This document shows, piece after piece, positions 1-5,668 of a stretch of 7,892 nucleotides of DNA. A model generated the notes under the pieces. The model did no database searches, had not been told where the DNA came from, and was given only the letters and a program-made list of their open reading frames with translations. The DNA is from Acidithiobacillus ferruginosus (GTDB lineage Bacteria; Pseudomonadota; Gammaproteobacteria; Acidithiobacillales; Acidithiobacillaceae). Made by a program: the position numbers and the translations under genes. How positions within the stretch are numbered: the first letter of the stretch is position 1; the number at the start of each line of letters is the position of its first letter. The stretch spans positions 1 through 7,892 of the forward strand of contig NZ_JABBDR010000137.1 in assembly GCF_018854495.1 (NCBI RefSeq), read 5' to 3'.

Positions 1-718
1 CCGCCTGGGAACCCTGGAGTGTCCCCGGAGGAACGCCCAACCGCTGCGCGAGCTTCAGGGTTTCCGCGGTTTGATGCAGAAAAAACCGGCGCCGCCCCGG
101 TAACGCCAATGCCAGGCTCAAATTGCTGTTGAGCACGGAAAAATTGCCCAAAAAAGTCCCGAAACCGGTTTCGATATTCAGGATACCCATCAGAATCGGT
201 CCGGGAACCCCGTATTTTTGACTGACGGCTTGCAGTAACGCGGCGTGATCGCGCCAGAACCGTACGCCCCGGTCCAGACGGTTCTGCCGCAAAAAACGAT
301 CCCGATAACGCCACCATGGATAGGGTGTCGCGGGAGCGGCGGAAGGGGGTGGGGGCGTCATCATTTCCACTGCGCGGGCATTGAAACGGGCGTTTTGCAG
401 GGCAGGAATCACATAACCGGCGGGCAGGCCATCCCGCTCCTGCAGGTGGCAGGCGATTTCCTGCATGCGTTGCTGATATCGGAGCGGGAAATTCTGGAAT
501 GCCACATTGCTGACACAGGTGCTGCCGGCCTTCTGGGTGAGCGCGGCGCTGGGTTGCTCGGGCATGGGTGCCGCAGGCAGCGGCAGCGGGGCTGGTGCTG
601 TGACCGCCGGTGCAGCGGGTGGAACCACCGAGCCGACGTTGGTCGCGCAGGCCGATGCGGTTGCGGCCATGCAGGTCGCCAATATCGTCTTCGAAAACAA
701 GGCCCAATTTTTATGCAT
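1..718 (-). CDS. MltB-like lytic murein transglycosylase (3' end outside window)
   Basis: The minus-strand frame is open from the ATG at 718 to the window edge, giving 239 visible codons. Residues 1-24 look like a lipoprotein signal: a basic start, a short hydrophobic stretch and a possible lipobox ASAC (C24). A Pro/Ala-rich linker follows to about residue 56. Residues 134-232 match the MltB/SLT_2 fold: PWWRYRDRF, then FWRDHAALLQAVSQKYGVP, then GILNIETGFGTFLGNFSVLN. E183 in the IETGFG motif aligns with the catalytic Glu of E. coli MltB. The family cleaves the MurNAc-GlcNAc bond of peptidoglycan with 1,6-anhydroMurNAc formation, usually at the inner face of the outer membrane. The start is chosen because GGTGA lies 7 nt upstream. 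An ATG 5 nt further upstream is out of frame. It lies 50 bp downstream of the NlpC/P60 gene on the same strand, so the two may be cotranscribed. The remaining C-terminal part cannot be seen. Confidence 0.85.
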   Translation of the reverse strand, partial: MHKNWALFSKTILATCMAATASACATNVGSVVPPAAPAVTAPAPLPLPAAPMPEQPSAALTQKAGSTCVSNVAFQNFPLRYQQRMQEIACHLQERDGLPAGYVIPALQNARFNARAVEMMTPPPPSAAPATPYPWWRYRDRFLRQNRLDRGVRFWRDHAALLQAVSQKYGVPGPILMGILNIETGFGTFLGNFSVLNSNLSLALALPGRRRFFLHQTAETLKLAQRLGVPPGTLQGSQA

Positions 719-768
719 GACATTTTCACCAACGAAGATTCCGGAAATATTCGATTGAAATGGCCGGG

Positions 769-1335
769 TCAAGGGGCCCGCATCGCCAGCAGTTCAGGGG
801 GCATGGGACGCCGCACACCATCCAGACGCTCCGCCCAGTAAGGAATTCGCATGCTTTGTACCGCCACACCCTGACGGGGGTTCAGAGCGCTGACGAACTG
901 GTCGCCGCCGATATAGATGCCGACATGGGAGTAGGGCTGGCCCATGGTGTTGAAAAATACCAGATCACCAGGACGAATGCGCCTGGGGTTTACCGAAGGC
1001 AGGGCGGCCGCCTGGGCAAAAGAGGTTCGGGGAATGTTTACGCCGGCGCGGCGTAACACGTACTGAATGAACCCGCTGCAATCGAATCCCGTCCGAGGGT
1101 TATCTCCACCCCATTGATAAGGCTTGCCAATTTCTGCGATCGTATGCACGAGCACGGCATCGAGTATGGTGGTTTCCGAGCGATTGTCGTAAGCGGATGA
1201 TGCGTTATCGGAAGATCGGACTGCCGGCGGCGGCGCCATGGTGGCACAGCCGCTGAGGGCCATGGTCAGCAACAGCAGAAGTCCGCCCCCACGCTTCACT
1301 GAACCCACAGGTGACATAACGCGTTGCTTTCGCAT
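769..1335 (-). CDS. NlpC/P60 family lipoprotein, cell-wall peptidase
   Basis: A 188-residue protein. Residues 1-30 form a lipoprotein signal peptide: basic N-terminus, Leu-rich core at 19-23, and lipobox LSGC with lipidated C30. The NlpC/P60 domain covers about residues 57-175. The nucleophile is C86 in FDCSGF, and the catalytic His is H137 in SHVGIYIG, 51 residues later as in E. coli Spr/MepS. Family members hydrolyse peptidoglycan stem peptides or cross-links in the periplasm. The third polar residue, His in Spr (FxHA), is replaced by Ser here (FVSA, S149), so activity may be altered. The start at 1335 is preferred over an in-frame codon at 1440 because GGGGGAAGAGG precedes it at good spacing, the signal peptide then begins normally, and the longer form would run into the tRNA promoter. 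The next gene downstream is the MltB-like transglycosylase. Confidence 0.88.
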   Translation of the reverse strand: MRKQRVMSPVGSVKRGGGLLLLLTMALSGCATMAPPPAVRSSDNASSAYDNRSETTILDAVLVHTIAEIGKPYQWGGDNPRTGFDCSGFIQYVLRRAGVNIPRTSFAQAAALPSVNPRRIRPGDLVFFNTMGQPYSHVGIYIGGDQFVSALNPRQGVAVQSMRIPYWAERLDGVRRPMPPELLAMRAP

Positions 1336-1383
1336 CGTCCTCTTCCCCCTTCTTTTCTCTATGAAAAGTAGATAGCCCAAATG

Positions 1384-1396
1384 TGCCAGTTTGGCA
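1384..1396. repeat. small inverted repeat upstream of the NlpC/P60 gene
   Basis: TGCCA-GTT-TGGCA is a perfect 5-bp inverted repeat between the NlpC/P60 gene and the tRNA promoter. On the minus strand it overlaps a TTGCCA hexamer that could act as a -35 element, followed 17 bp later by a poor -10 (TATCTA). It could be an operator, but the match is short and may be chance. Confidence 0.25.
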
Positions 1397-1424
1397 AGGG
1401 GAAGTTCTGGTTCTGCGGCAGTTC

Positions 1425-1453
1425 TTGACGCACGTTGCACAGAAGGCTAGGAT
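1425..1453 (+). promoter_or_regulatory. sigma-70 promoter of tRNA-Asn
   Basis: TTGACG (1425-1430) and TAGGAT (1448-1453) are separated by exactly 17 bp. A GC-rich segment follows the -10, as in stringently controlled stable-RNA promoters. Transcription should start near 1460, about 5 nt before the mature tRNA. Confidence 0.75.
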
Positions 1454-1464
1454 ACGCGCACTTT

Positions 1465-1540
1465 TCCCCGGTAGCTCAGTCGGTAGAGCGGGTGACTGTT
1501 AATCACTAGGTCGGCAGTTCGAGCCTGTCCCGGGGAGCCA
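1465..1540 (+). tRNA. tRNA-Asn (anticodon GUU)
   Basis: A complete 76-nt cloverleaf: acceptor TCCCCGG pairs with CCGGGGA, D stem GCTC/GAGC, anticodon stem GGTGA/TCACT with loop CTGTTAA, T stem GGCAG/CTGTC with loop TTCGAGC. The discriminator is G and the 3' CCA is encoded (1538-1540). The anticodon GTT is at 1498-1500. The gene is intact and is the likely target of the adjacent element, which would have restored the 3' end on integration. Confidence 0.97.
1510..1540 (+). other. probable attachment-site core (one element end)
   Basis: The tRNA 3' half is the usual crossover site for tyrosine integrases, and every gene from here to the right edge belongs to an element encoding one. The core boundaries cannot be set because the second att copy lies beyond the right edge. 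This is inference from position and family behaviour. Confidence 0.5.
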
Positions 1541-1548
1541 AAAGAATC

Positions 1549-1585
1549 AGGCACTTAGCGCAACTTGCTAGGTGCCTTTATTTTT
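1549..1585 (+). terminator. rho-independent terminator after tRNA-Asn
   Basis: An 11-bp stem (AGGCACTTAGC at 1549-1559 with GCTAGGTGCCT at 1567-1577, one G-T wobble) has a 7-nt loop and runs into a T-rich tract (1577-1585). On the opposite strand the hairpin is followed by ATTCTTTT, so it may also stop the element operon arriving from the right. Confidence 0.8.
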
Positions 1586-1587
1586 CC

Positions 1588-1606
1588 GGGCTAACGCGGG
1601 GCTAAC
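1588..1606 (+). repeat. tandem GGGCTAAC repeats, possible integrase arm sites
   Basis: GGGCTAAC occurs at 1588-1595 and 1599-1606, 11 bp apart, about one helical turn. A related inverted form, GGGTTAGG, is at 1622-1629. Short repeats beside an attachment core are typical of integrase arm-type or Xis binding sites. The stretch 1586-1657 holds no gene. Confidence 0.35.
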
Positions 1607-1657
1607 CTCAGAAGGAAAAACGGGTTAGGCGGGGAGTGAACCGCCTGTCATGGATTC

Positions 1658-1933
1658 CTATTTGATCCACCTGTCCATGATGCTATCAATGAAACGCTGC
1701 GACTGCTCGAAGTCCAGCGCGGCCATTGCCTTGTCATACTGGCGCAATGCAGAGCGTAGCAGGCGCAACTCTTCGCGCCCTTTGCGTACCCCCTCATCCT
1801 TCCGATTGGCGGCGGCGGTGATCTTCCCCTGCTCGGTCTTGGGGCCGGTGGACTTCTCCCAAGGTCGCCATTGCCGGATCAGTTCCGCTTGCCTTGCGCG
1901 GCGCTCCGGTGTCCATCCGTTCGATTTGCTCAT
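1658..1933 (-). CDS. conserved small protein, GWTPERRARQA type, unknown function
   Basis: A 91-residue, highly charged protein. The N-terminal third carries GWTPERRARQAELIRQW, then PWEKSTGPKT and a Lys/Asn stretch. The C-terminal half, KGREELRLLRSALRQY onward, is probably helical. From memory this N-terminal pattern recurs in small proteins of phage-like elements, but I know of no function and could not search. The ATG at 1933 has GGGGG upstream at about 6-nt spacing. Its first 140 bp overlap the end of the 222-codon gene in another frame. The coherent motif in this frame makes it the better-supported of the two in the overlap. It is the last gene before the tRNA. Confidence 0.7.
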   Translation of the reverse strand: MSKSNGWTPERRARQAELIRQWRPWEKSTGPKTEQGKITAAANRKDEGVRKGREELRLLRSALRQYDKAMAALDFEQSQRFIDSIMDRWIK

Positions 1934-2462
1934 GCGTTACCCCCAAAAGTTCGTTGTGTGGATTATGGCTTTCCTGAGCGGGCGCGGCCTGTCCTTGGAT
2001 TAGCGTCTGGGTGCGGGCGTCAACCGATTGCTGCTTGATGAAAGTGGGAGTGTTGGGATTGACCAGTTCACCCAGCACGCGGGCGGTAGCGGCAGTTTGC
2101 TGTGCCGCACGCAGCGCCAGCCCGGCATGAGCCTTGTATTGCTCAAGCGTCGTGGACCCCTCGGCATGGCGCACCATCCGGGAGAAAAGCGCGTCCAAGG
2201 TGTGCAGTTGGCTGGCAAGCATCTTTTTCACCCCGGCCATATCCCCGTCGGCTACTTGGGCGGCGTTGGTCGCCGTGGCCTTGCGGAGCGAGTTCACGTC
2301 TACGGGCAGGCCGCCCCCTTTGCTATAAATCATTTCCATAGCAAGGGCTGCGGTAGCAGCGGGGTCTAGCAGTGCGCGTGCAGTACCGTCAGCCATATCC
2401 TCGGGCTTGCAGTTTATATCCAATGCGCGTGGGTTCTTGGGTTGGGTCTTGGGCTTGGTCAT
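1794..2462 (-). CDS. phage-element protein of unknown function, 222 codons
   Basis: The N-terminal 20 residues are basic and Pro-rich. Residues about 30-145 are Ala-rich and look mostly helical, including SQLHTLDALFSRMVRHAE and LEQYKAHAGLALRAAQQTAATARVLGELVNP. A polar segment PTFIKQQSVDARTQ follows. The tail (ERMDTGAPRKASGTDPAMATLGEVHRP) overlaps the next gene. From memory similar helical proteins with a comparable DTG-type tail are found in phage and prophage gene sets. No enzymatic motif is visible. AAAAGGA sits 8 nt upstream of the ATG. The start overlaps the stop of the 54-codon gene by 4 bp, so it is probably translationally coupled. Confidence 0.7.
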   Translation of the reverse strand: MTKPKTQPKNPRALDINCKPEDMADGTARALLDPAATAALAMEMIYSKGGGLPVDVNSLRKATATNAAQVADGDMAGVKKMLASQLHTLDALFSRMVRHAEGSTTLEQYKAHAGLALRAAQQTAATARVLGELVNPNTPTFIKQQSVDARTQTLIQGQAAPAQESHNPHNELLGVTHEQIERMDTGAPRKASGTDPAMATLGEVHRPQDRAGEDHRRRQSEG

Positions 2463-2623
2463 GACTGCTTTCCTTTTGGTGAGCGGGGCATCGGTAGCAC
2501 CCCGGTGGATTGCGTGCGCTCTGAGGCTGTTTCTGTCCCGGCAACGGGCTGTTTACCGTAGAGCTTGCCGAGTGCGGCCATATAGCCCTGTGGCATCGCT
2601 GGTGATTCCTTACGGCGCTTCAT
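2459..2623 (-). CDS. small basic protein, 54 codons
   Basis: A short gene fitting exactly between its neighbours. Its ATG (2621-2623) overlaps the nuclease stop as ATGA, and its TGA (2459-2461) overlaps the next gene's ATG in the same way. The product begins MKRRKESPAMPQGYMAALG, is rich in Lys, Arg, Pro, Ser and Thr, and ends PRSPKGKQS. GGGAGA lies 8 nt upstream of the start. No family is recognised, and the composition suggests a mostly unstructured, nucleic-acid-binding or adaptor peptide. The main support is the perfect double overlap, matching the pattern along the operon. Without it there would be an unexplained 157-bp gap. Confidence 0.65.
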   Translation of the reverse strand: MKRRKESPAMPQGYMAALGKLYGKQPVAGTETASERTQSTGVLPMPRSPKGKQS

Positions 2624-3000
2624 GGCAGTGTCTCCCGGATGACCAGACAGGCATCACTCAGCGCCAACTCGCACAAGCAGCCGGGTGCAGTGAAGGTCTG
2701 GGGTGCGATATGGTGGAGGTCCAGAACGGCACGCCACGGCTTCCGGCTCTGGCGATAGAACAGGGCAGGCTTGCGCCCTGTCGCCTCGGCCTGGCGGGTG
2801 GCCTGACTCCACCATGACGCAATACTAAGGGCTTCCTGACGCTTGCACTCGATAGCCCAGCCCGGCACGTCCAGAGCATCAGCACCCCCGCCCCGCGTCT
2901 GGGATAGGTTGCGGGTAACGATAACGCCCAACTGCTCGCTGAGTAGGGTGAACAATTCCCGCTCGCCAGCAGCACCTTTTGTTCTCTGCATTTTGCTCAT
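2620..3000 (-). CDS. PD-(D/E)XK nuclease, Hjc-like
   Basis: A 126-residue protein. The N-terminus KGAAGERELFTLL resembles the KGxxxERE start of Hjc-type Holliday-junction resolvases (E13). GGGADALDVPGWAIECKRQ gives the core D44...E51-C-K53 motif. Later helical and strand segments (WWSQATRQAEATG, KPALFYRQSRKPW) fit the PD-(D/E)XK fold. Such enzymes cut branched or damaged DNA and would suit resolution of replication or recombination intermediates of the element. An upstream in-frame ATG at 3201 would add 67 Arg/His/Pro-rich residues read antiparallel to the previous gene. The ATG at 3000 is chosen instead for its AGAGGA site 8 nt upstream and its 4-bp overlap with the preceding gene. The exact substrate is not determinable. 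Confidence 0.78.
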   Translation of the reverse strand: MSKMQRTKGAAGERELFTLLSEQLGVIVTRNLSQTRGGGADALDVPGWAIECKRQEALSIASWWSQATRQAEATGRKPALFYRQSRKPWRAVLDLHHIAPQTFTAPGCLCELALSDACLVIRETLP

Positions 3001-3185
3001 GGGTTCAATCCTCTTTCTGCTCGCCGGATCATGGCGGCGATGTTGTGAATGGCTCGATGGTCTGAAGGTGTGGCGGCCAGGAATACGCGGCTGGTGCCTA
3101 CTGTGGCGACAAGGTGTCCTCCGCGTGTACGGCTGATCTGGATACCGGGGAACTGTCTGTGCAATTCGCGGATATGCCGGGTCAT
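2997..3185 (-). CDS. HicA-like small protein
   Basis: A 62-residue protein reading RTRGGHLVATVGTSRVFLAATPSDHRAIHNIAAMIRRAERG. The GGH segment followed by strands and a C-terminal helix resembles HicA-type dsRBD-like folds, in which a His near a Gly pair is the catalytic residue of an mRNA interferase. No HicB antitoxin gene is adjacent, and from memory similar stand-alone proteins occur in phages, so a toxin role is not assumed. An RNA- or DNA-binding role in the replication operon is equally likely. AGGA lies 8 nt upstream of the ATG, which overlaps the stop of the TubC-like gene by 4 bp. Its own stop overlaps the nuclease start by 4 bp. Confidence 0.68.
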   Translation of the reverse strand: MTRHIRELHRQFPGIQISRTRGGHLVATVGTSRVFLAATPSDHRAIHNIAAMIRRAERGLNP

Positions 3186-3583
3186 GACGCTGATCCTGCA
3201 TATTCAGGACAGCGACGCGGAGCCATCGGGAAAGCTGCTCGATAGTCCCCGCTCCTCCCGGCTGGCGGCTGGCCTGTCACTGTGGCAAGGCAAGTGCCTA
3301 TCCCCATCTTCGTGGTGCCCGGCTGGAAGCGGACGCATTGCCCACAAGAGACGGTCGCTGGTGCCGATTGCGGGGCCATATCTGGCTCAGGGGCGACGCT
3401 GACAGGCGAGGTGCTACGTTGACCTGCCTGCTCCTCCTTTAGCAGCGCCAGCAGCGCGGCTTTGTGTTCACGAATGAGAGGGGCCAGCCGGGCGGGGGTA
3501 TCCCGGAACTTGAGCCGGTCCCCCTCGATCCAGATTTTGCCACCCGCCTGCTCAATCTCGGTGATGACCTCGGCGGCGTTCAT
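3182..3583 (-). CDS. TubC-docking-like protein with Cys cluster
   Basis: A 133-residue protein in two parts. Residues 1-50 (AEVITEIEQAGGKIWIEGDR, then LAPLIREHKAALLALL) have the pattern of the TubC N-terminal docking domain: helix, two strands, helices. That domain mediates subunit contacts in hybrid NRPS/PKS systems. After a Pro/Ser/Gln linker, residues 78-126 carry C80-x2-C83, C98 and C125, a possible zinc-binding unit. No biosynthetic genes are near, so here the docking module probably pairs with a replication or DNA-processing partner; this is inference. The gene overlaps DUF3987 upstream and the HicA-like gene downstream by 4 bp each. GGTGA precedes the ATG closely. Confidence 0.75.
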   Translation of the reverse strand: MNAAEVITEIEQAGGKIWIEGDRLKFRDTPARLAPLIREHKAALLALLKEEQAGQRSTSPVSVAPEPDMAPQSAPATVSCGQCVRFQPGTTKMGIGTCLATVTGQPPAGRSGDYRAAFPMAPRRCPEYAGSAS

Positions 3584-5172
3584 ACTTCACCATCCATAAG
3601 CTCATCGTCGGGCCAGCAGAGTGGACACCCTGCCCCATCGCACTGGGGGCAATTTTCTATTGCAGGCTGCGAAGTTTGCGAACTTTGCGAACAATGAGCA
3701 TTTATAAGGGCTTCAACGGTGCGAACATCGCGCGAACTTTGCGAACTTTGCCCATCCCCGGTTTCATTGTTCGCATTGTTCGCGCATTGTTCGACACGCT
3801 CAAAGCCCCGCCGTTGTTGATTGTCCGCAATGTTCGCGATGTTCGCACACTGCAAAGCGTAGATGACACGCTTCCGGCCTCCCGCTTTTGGGTCTACTTC
3901 GCGGCGGTGCAATGCCCCATCTTCCACAAGCGGGGCCAGAACCCGATCAAGGTCTCTCCCAGACACTCTATTCTTGAAGCATGATGCCGTAATCGTCCTA
4001 CGATCCGCCTCGTTACCCGGCTGCTTATCCAGAAACGCCAGCACCTTGCGCTCGCGGTCGGTGTCTCTGGCCTGTCCACCCATCCCGGCCAGTACATAGG
4101 CGGCGGTGGCAGCGCCGTATTGCGCCCAGGCATGGCCTACACGGATATGATCCGGGGTAATCATCAAGGACTTTTCCAGAACGGCATGTATCAGCGCGAT
4201 GCGTAGACAGATAGGTGCCCTCCGCTCCGTAGCTGCGGCCACCAAATCGCCAGCGGGGTGCGGGCGTTTCAGTTCCGTGTACAGAGATTCCCATAAGTGT
4301 GCGGCTGCGGGGGTCATAGAGGCTTTGCGGCTGTCTCTGGTGGTCGGATAACTGCCCCTCGCCCATCGGATAGCGTCCTCGATGCGCCGGGCAAAACCGG
4401 CCACAACACTGGTGTCTGTAGGCTCCGGTAGGGCCACCATACAAGTGCGCTCCGCCCATACCATCAGGATGCGATTGAACGTACCGCCGTTGATCTCTCT
4501 GGCCTCGATGCGGGCCTGTAGTTCGCCGGGGGTGATGTTGCCGTGCAGCGCAATGTGAGGATGCGTTGACCACATGCCCCTGCCTTTCGTGAGAGGCTGA
4601 ATATTCCCGCCGTCCCATACATCGCGCAATGCGGGCAGTAGGGTATTGCCTTCACGCTTGCCCTGCGCCAATACGTTGCTGAACTCAGCCTCCACGATCC
4701 AGAGCCGCTTATCATCCACGGCGGGCACTTCCTCTTTTCCCTGCCTGTAACCATCGTGTACGGCTCCGGCCAGCCCTTCCCTGCTCGATAAACCGCCGTT
4801 GTGCATCTGCCCACAAGGGTGGCCTTCACGGTCGCCGGTGATGGCATGACGGATGCGTTTGACCAGCCCCAGGGACTCGCCCTTGCCACCTCTGGCGCTG
4901 CGGCCAATGTGGAGCGTGAACAGGTTGACGTGGTGTCTGGTGTCGCCAATCGGCAAATAGATGTCCGGGCCAATCTCGGCAGATAGCCAGGACAGACAGG
5001 CGGCAGCGACAGCTACGCGGTGGACCTCTTTGCCGTCCGATCCAGCGCGGGCGATCTCGCCAATAATGCCGGATAGCATGGCGTCGGTATCGGGAACCGG
5101 TGGCGGGGTGATCTGGTCCGTTGCGTCCTCGGCCTGGTAGGTTTCTGCGGCAACATCATCCCAGCTACTCAT
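3580..5172 (-). CDS. DUF3987 primase/helicase-associated protein
   Basis: A 530-residue protein of the DUF3987 type found beside primases in phages and integrative elements; likely an ATPase or helicase acting in element replication. The N-terminal core has VNLFTLHIGRSARGGKGES (P-loop region, K97). This P-loop is atypical: Arg sits where Gly/Ala is expected and Gly follows the Lys. LWIVEAEF (158-165) resembles Walker B, and TFNRILMVWAE (231-241) carries the NR pair usual for the family. Residues 373-440 form a winged-helix-like region. The tail, about 441-505, is low-complexity and encoded by the 9-mer array described separately. C508-x2-C511 and C516-x2-C519 make a zinc-knuckle-like end. It overlaps the primase gene and the TubC-like gene by 4 bp each. 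Start: GGGGGTG lies just upstream of the ATG. Confidence 0.85.
   Translation of the reverse strand: MSSWDDVAAETYQAEDATDQITPPPVPDTDAMLSGIIGEIARAGSDGKEVHRVAVAAACLSWLSAEIGPDIYLPIGDTRHHVNLFTLHIGRSARGGKGESLGLVKRIRHAITGDREGHPCGQMHNGGLSSREGLAGAVHDGYRQGKEEVPAVDDKRLWIVEAEFSNVLAQGKREGNTLLPALRDVWDGGNIQPLTKGRGMWSTHPHIALHGNITPGELQARIEAREINGGTFNRILMVWAERTCMVALPEPTDTSVVAGFARRIEDAIRWARGSYPTTRDSRKASMTPAAAHLWESLYTELKRPHPAGDLVAAATERRAPICLRIALIHAVLEKSLMITPDHIRVGHAWAQYGAATAAYVLAGMGGQARDTDRERKVLAFLDKQPGNEADRRTITASCFKNRVSGRDLDRVLAPLVEDGALHRREVDPKAGGRKRVIYALQCANIANIADNQQRRGFERVEQCANNANNETGDGQSSQSSRDVRTVEALINAHCSQSSQTSQPAIENCPQCDGAGCPLCWPDDELMDGEV
3669..3846. repeat. mirror-symmetric array of twelve 9-mers, candidate origin
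   Basis: Plus-orientation copies (GCGAACTTT type) begin at 3669, 3678, 3687, 3721, 3732 and 3741. Opposite-orientation copies (ATTGTTCGC type) begin at 3766, 3775, 3786, 3820, 3829 and 3838. The groups are 3 tandem, 1+2 (2-bp gap), 2+1 (2-bp gap), and 3 tandem, separated by 25, 16 and 25 bp, symmetric about 3757.5. The spacer sequences are not palindromic, so a simple inverted duplication does not explain it. The array lies within the DUF3987 coding region and is read in different frames (Ala-Asn-Ile/Asn or Ser-Ser-Gln). Iteron-like binding by the element's replication protein is the simplest reading. Confidence 0.8.
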
Positions 5173-5666
5173 TGGACACCCCCAGCAGCGCGTAGGGCGT
5201 CGTCGATACGCTCCTCGGCCAGCGCCAGCCGGTCCAAAGATTCCGCGTCCATCTCCTCACCACGATTGACGGCCTCAACGATCAACCGGGCGACGGTGGC
5301 TTCATGCGCGATGCCCTGCAATGCGTCCCGATAATCGAAGGGGCGGCGCATGGGGCCAGTGCCGTGGTCACTGAGGCCGCGCCGGTCGCCGGGGAACAGG
5401 TCGGCCAGGGATAGGCCAAGGGCTGAAACGATCTCGGCGGCTCCGCACCCACTCCAGCACTTGAGAAGAACTCGGCCATCGTCGGCCTCCCGGATGGAAA
5501 GCGATGGTCGGCGGTCATCGTGGGCTGGACACAAGGCGATCCACTTGCCTGGTGCCGTGCGCTTTACGCGGTCCAGACGGTGCAGAACTGCGTCTATCGG
5601 GGTATCATTGGACCGTGCGTTGTCATATGCCGTCCCTGCTCCGGGGCGGCTTTTTTGTGGCTGCAT
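5169..5666 (-). CDS. primase-type zinc-finger protein
   Basis: A 165-residue protein. Residues 36-92 match the CHC2-like zinc-binding domain of DnaG-type primases: C46-x2-H49 in ALCPAHDDRRPSLSI, and C70-x3-C74 in LLKCWSGCGAAEIVSALGLS. The C-terminal part is helical and charged. There is no TOPRIM/RNA polymerase domain, so it cannot be a complete primase. It probably supplies template recognition to the DUF3987 partner encoded next, with a 4-bp overlap. Split or shortened primase genes of this kind are common in integrative elements. GGAGGG lies 6 nt upstream of the ATG, only 2 bp after the alpA-like stop. Confidence 0.85.
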   Translation of the reverse strand: MQPQKSRPGAGTAYDNARSNDTPIDAVLHRLDRVKRTAPGKWIALCPAHDDRRPSLSIREADDGRVLLKCWSGCGAAEIVSALGLSLADLFPGDRRGLSDHGTGPMRRPFDYRDALQGIAHEATVARLIVEAVNRGEEMDAESLDRLALAEERIDDALRAAGGVQ

Positions 5667-5668
5667 AG

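Noticed and set aside
245..841. 198-codon plus-strand open frame
   Set aside because: Antisense to the MltB-like gene and the NlpC/P60 end; Gly/Arg/Cys-rich with no recognisable domain, while the minus-strand frame has clear MltB motifs.
1336..1440. N-terminal extension of the NlpC/P60 gene to 1440
   Set aside because: It would bury the signal peptide behind 35 extra residues, overlap the tRNA promoter and ignore the good ribosome site before 1335.
1650..2003. 117-codon plus-strand open frame
   Set aside because: Antisense to the two overlapping element genes; no motif and no ribosome site of note.
2407..2817. 136-codon plus-strand open frame
   Set aside because: Antisense to the 54-codon and nuclease genes, both supported by exact overlaps and, for the nuclease, catalytic motifs.
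3001..3201. 67-residue N-terminal extension of the nuclease
   Set aside because: Arg/His/Pro-rich out-of-frame reading of the HicA-like gene; the nuclease fold begins at the ATG at 3000, which has a ribosome site and an ATGA overlap.
3669..3846. CRISPR array
   Set aside because: Repeats are 9 bp, inverted between halves and partly without spacers; no CRISPR repeat length or cas gene.
4025..4618. 197-codon minus-strand open frame
   Set aside because: Frame-shifted shadow of the DUF3987 gene with atypical His/Arg/Pro composition and no domain.
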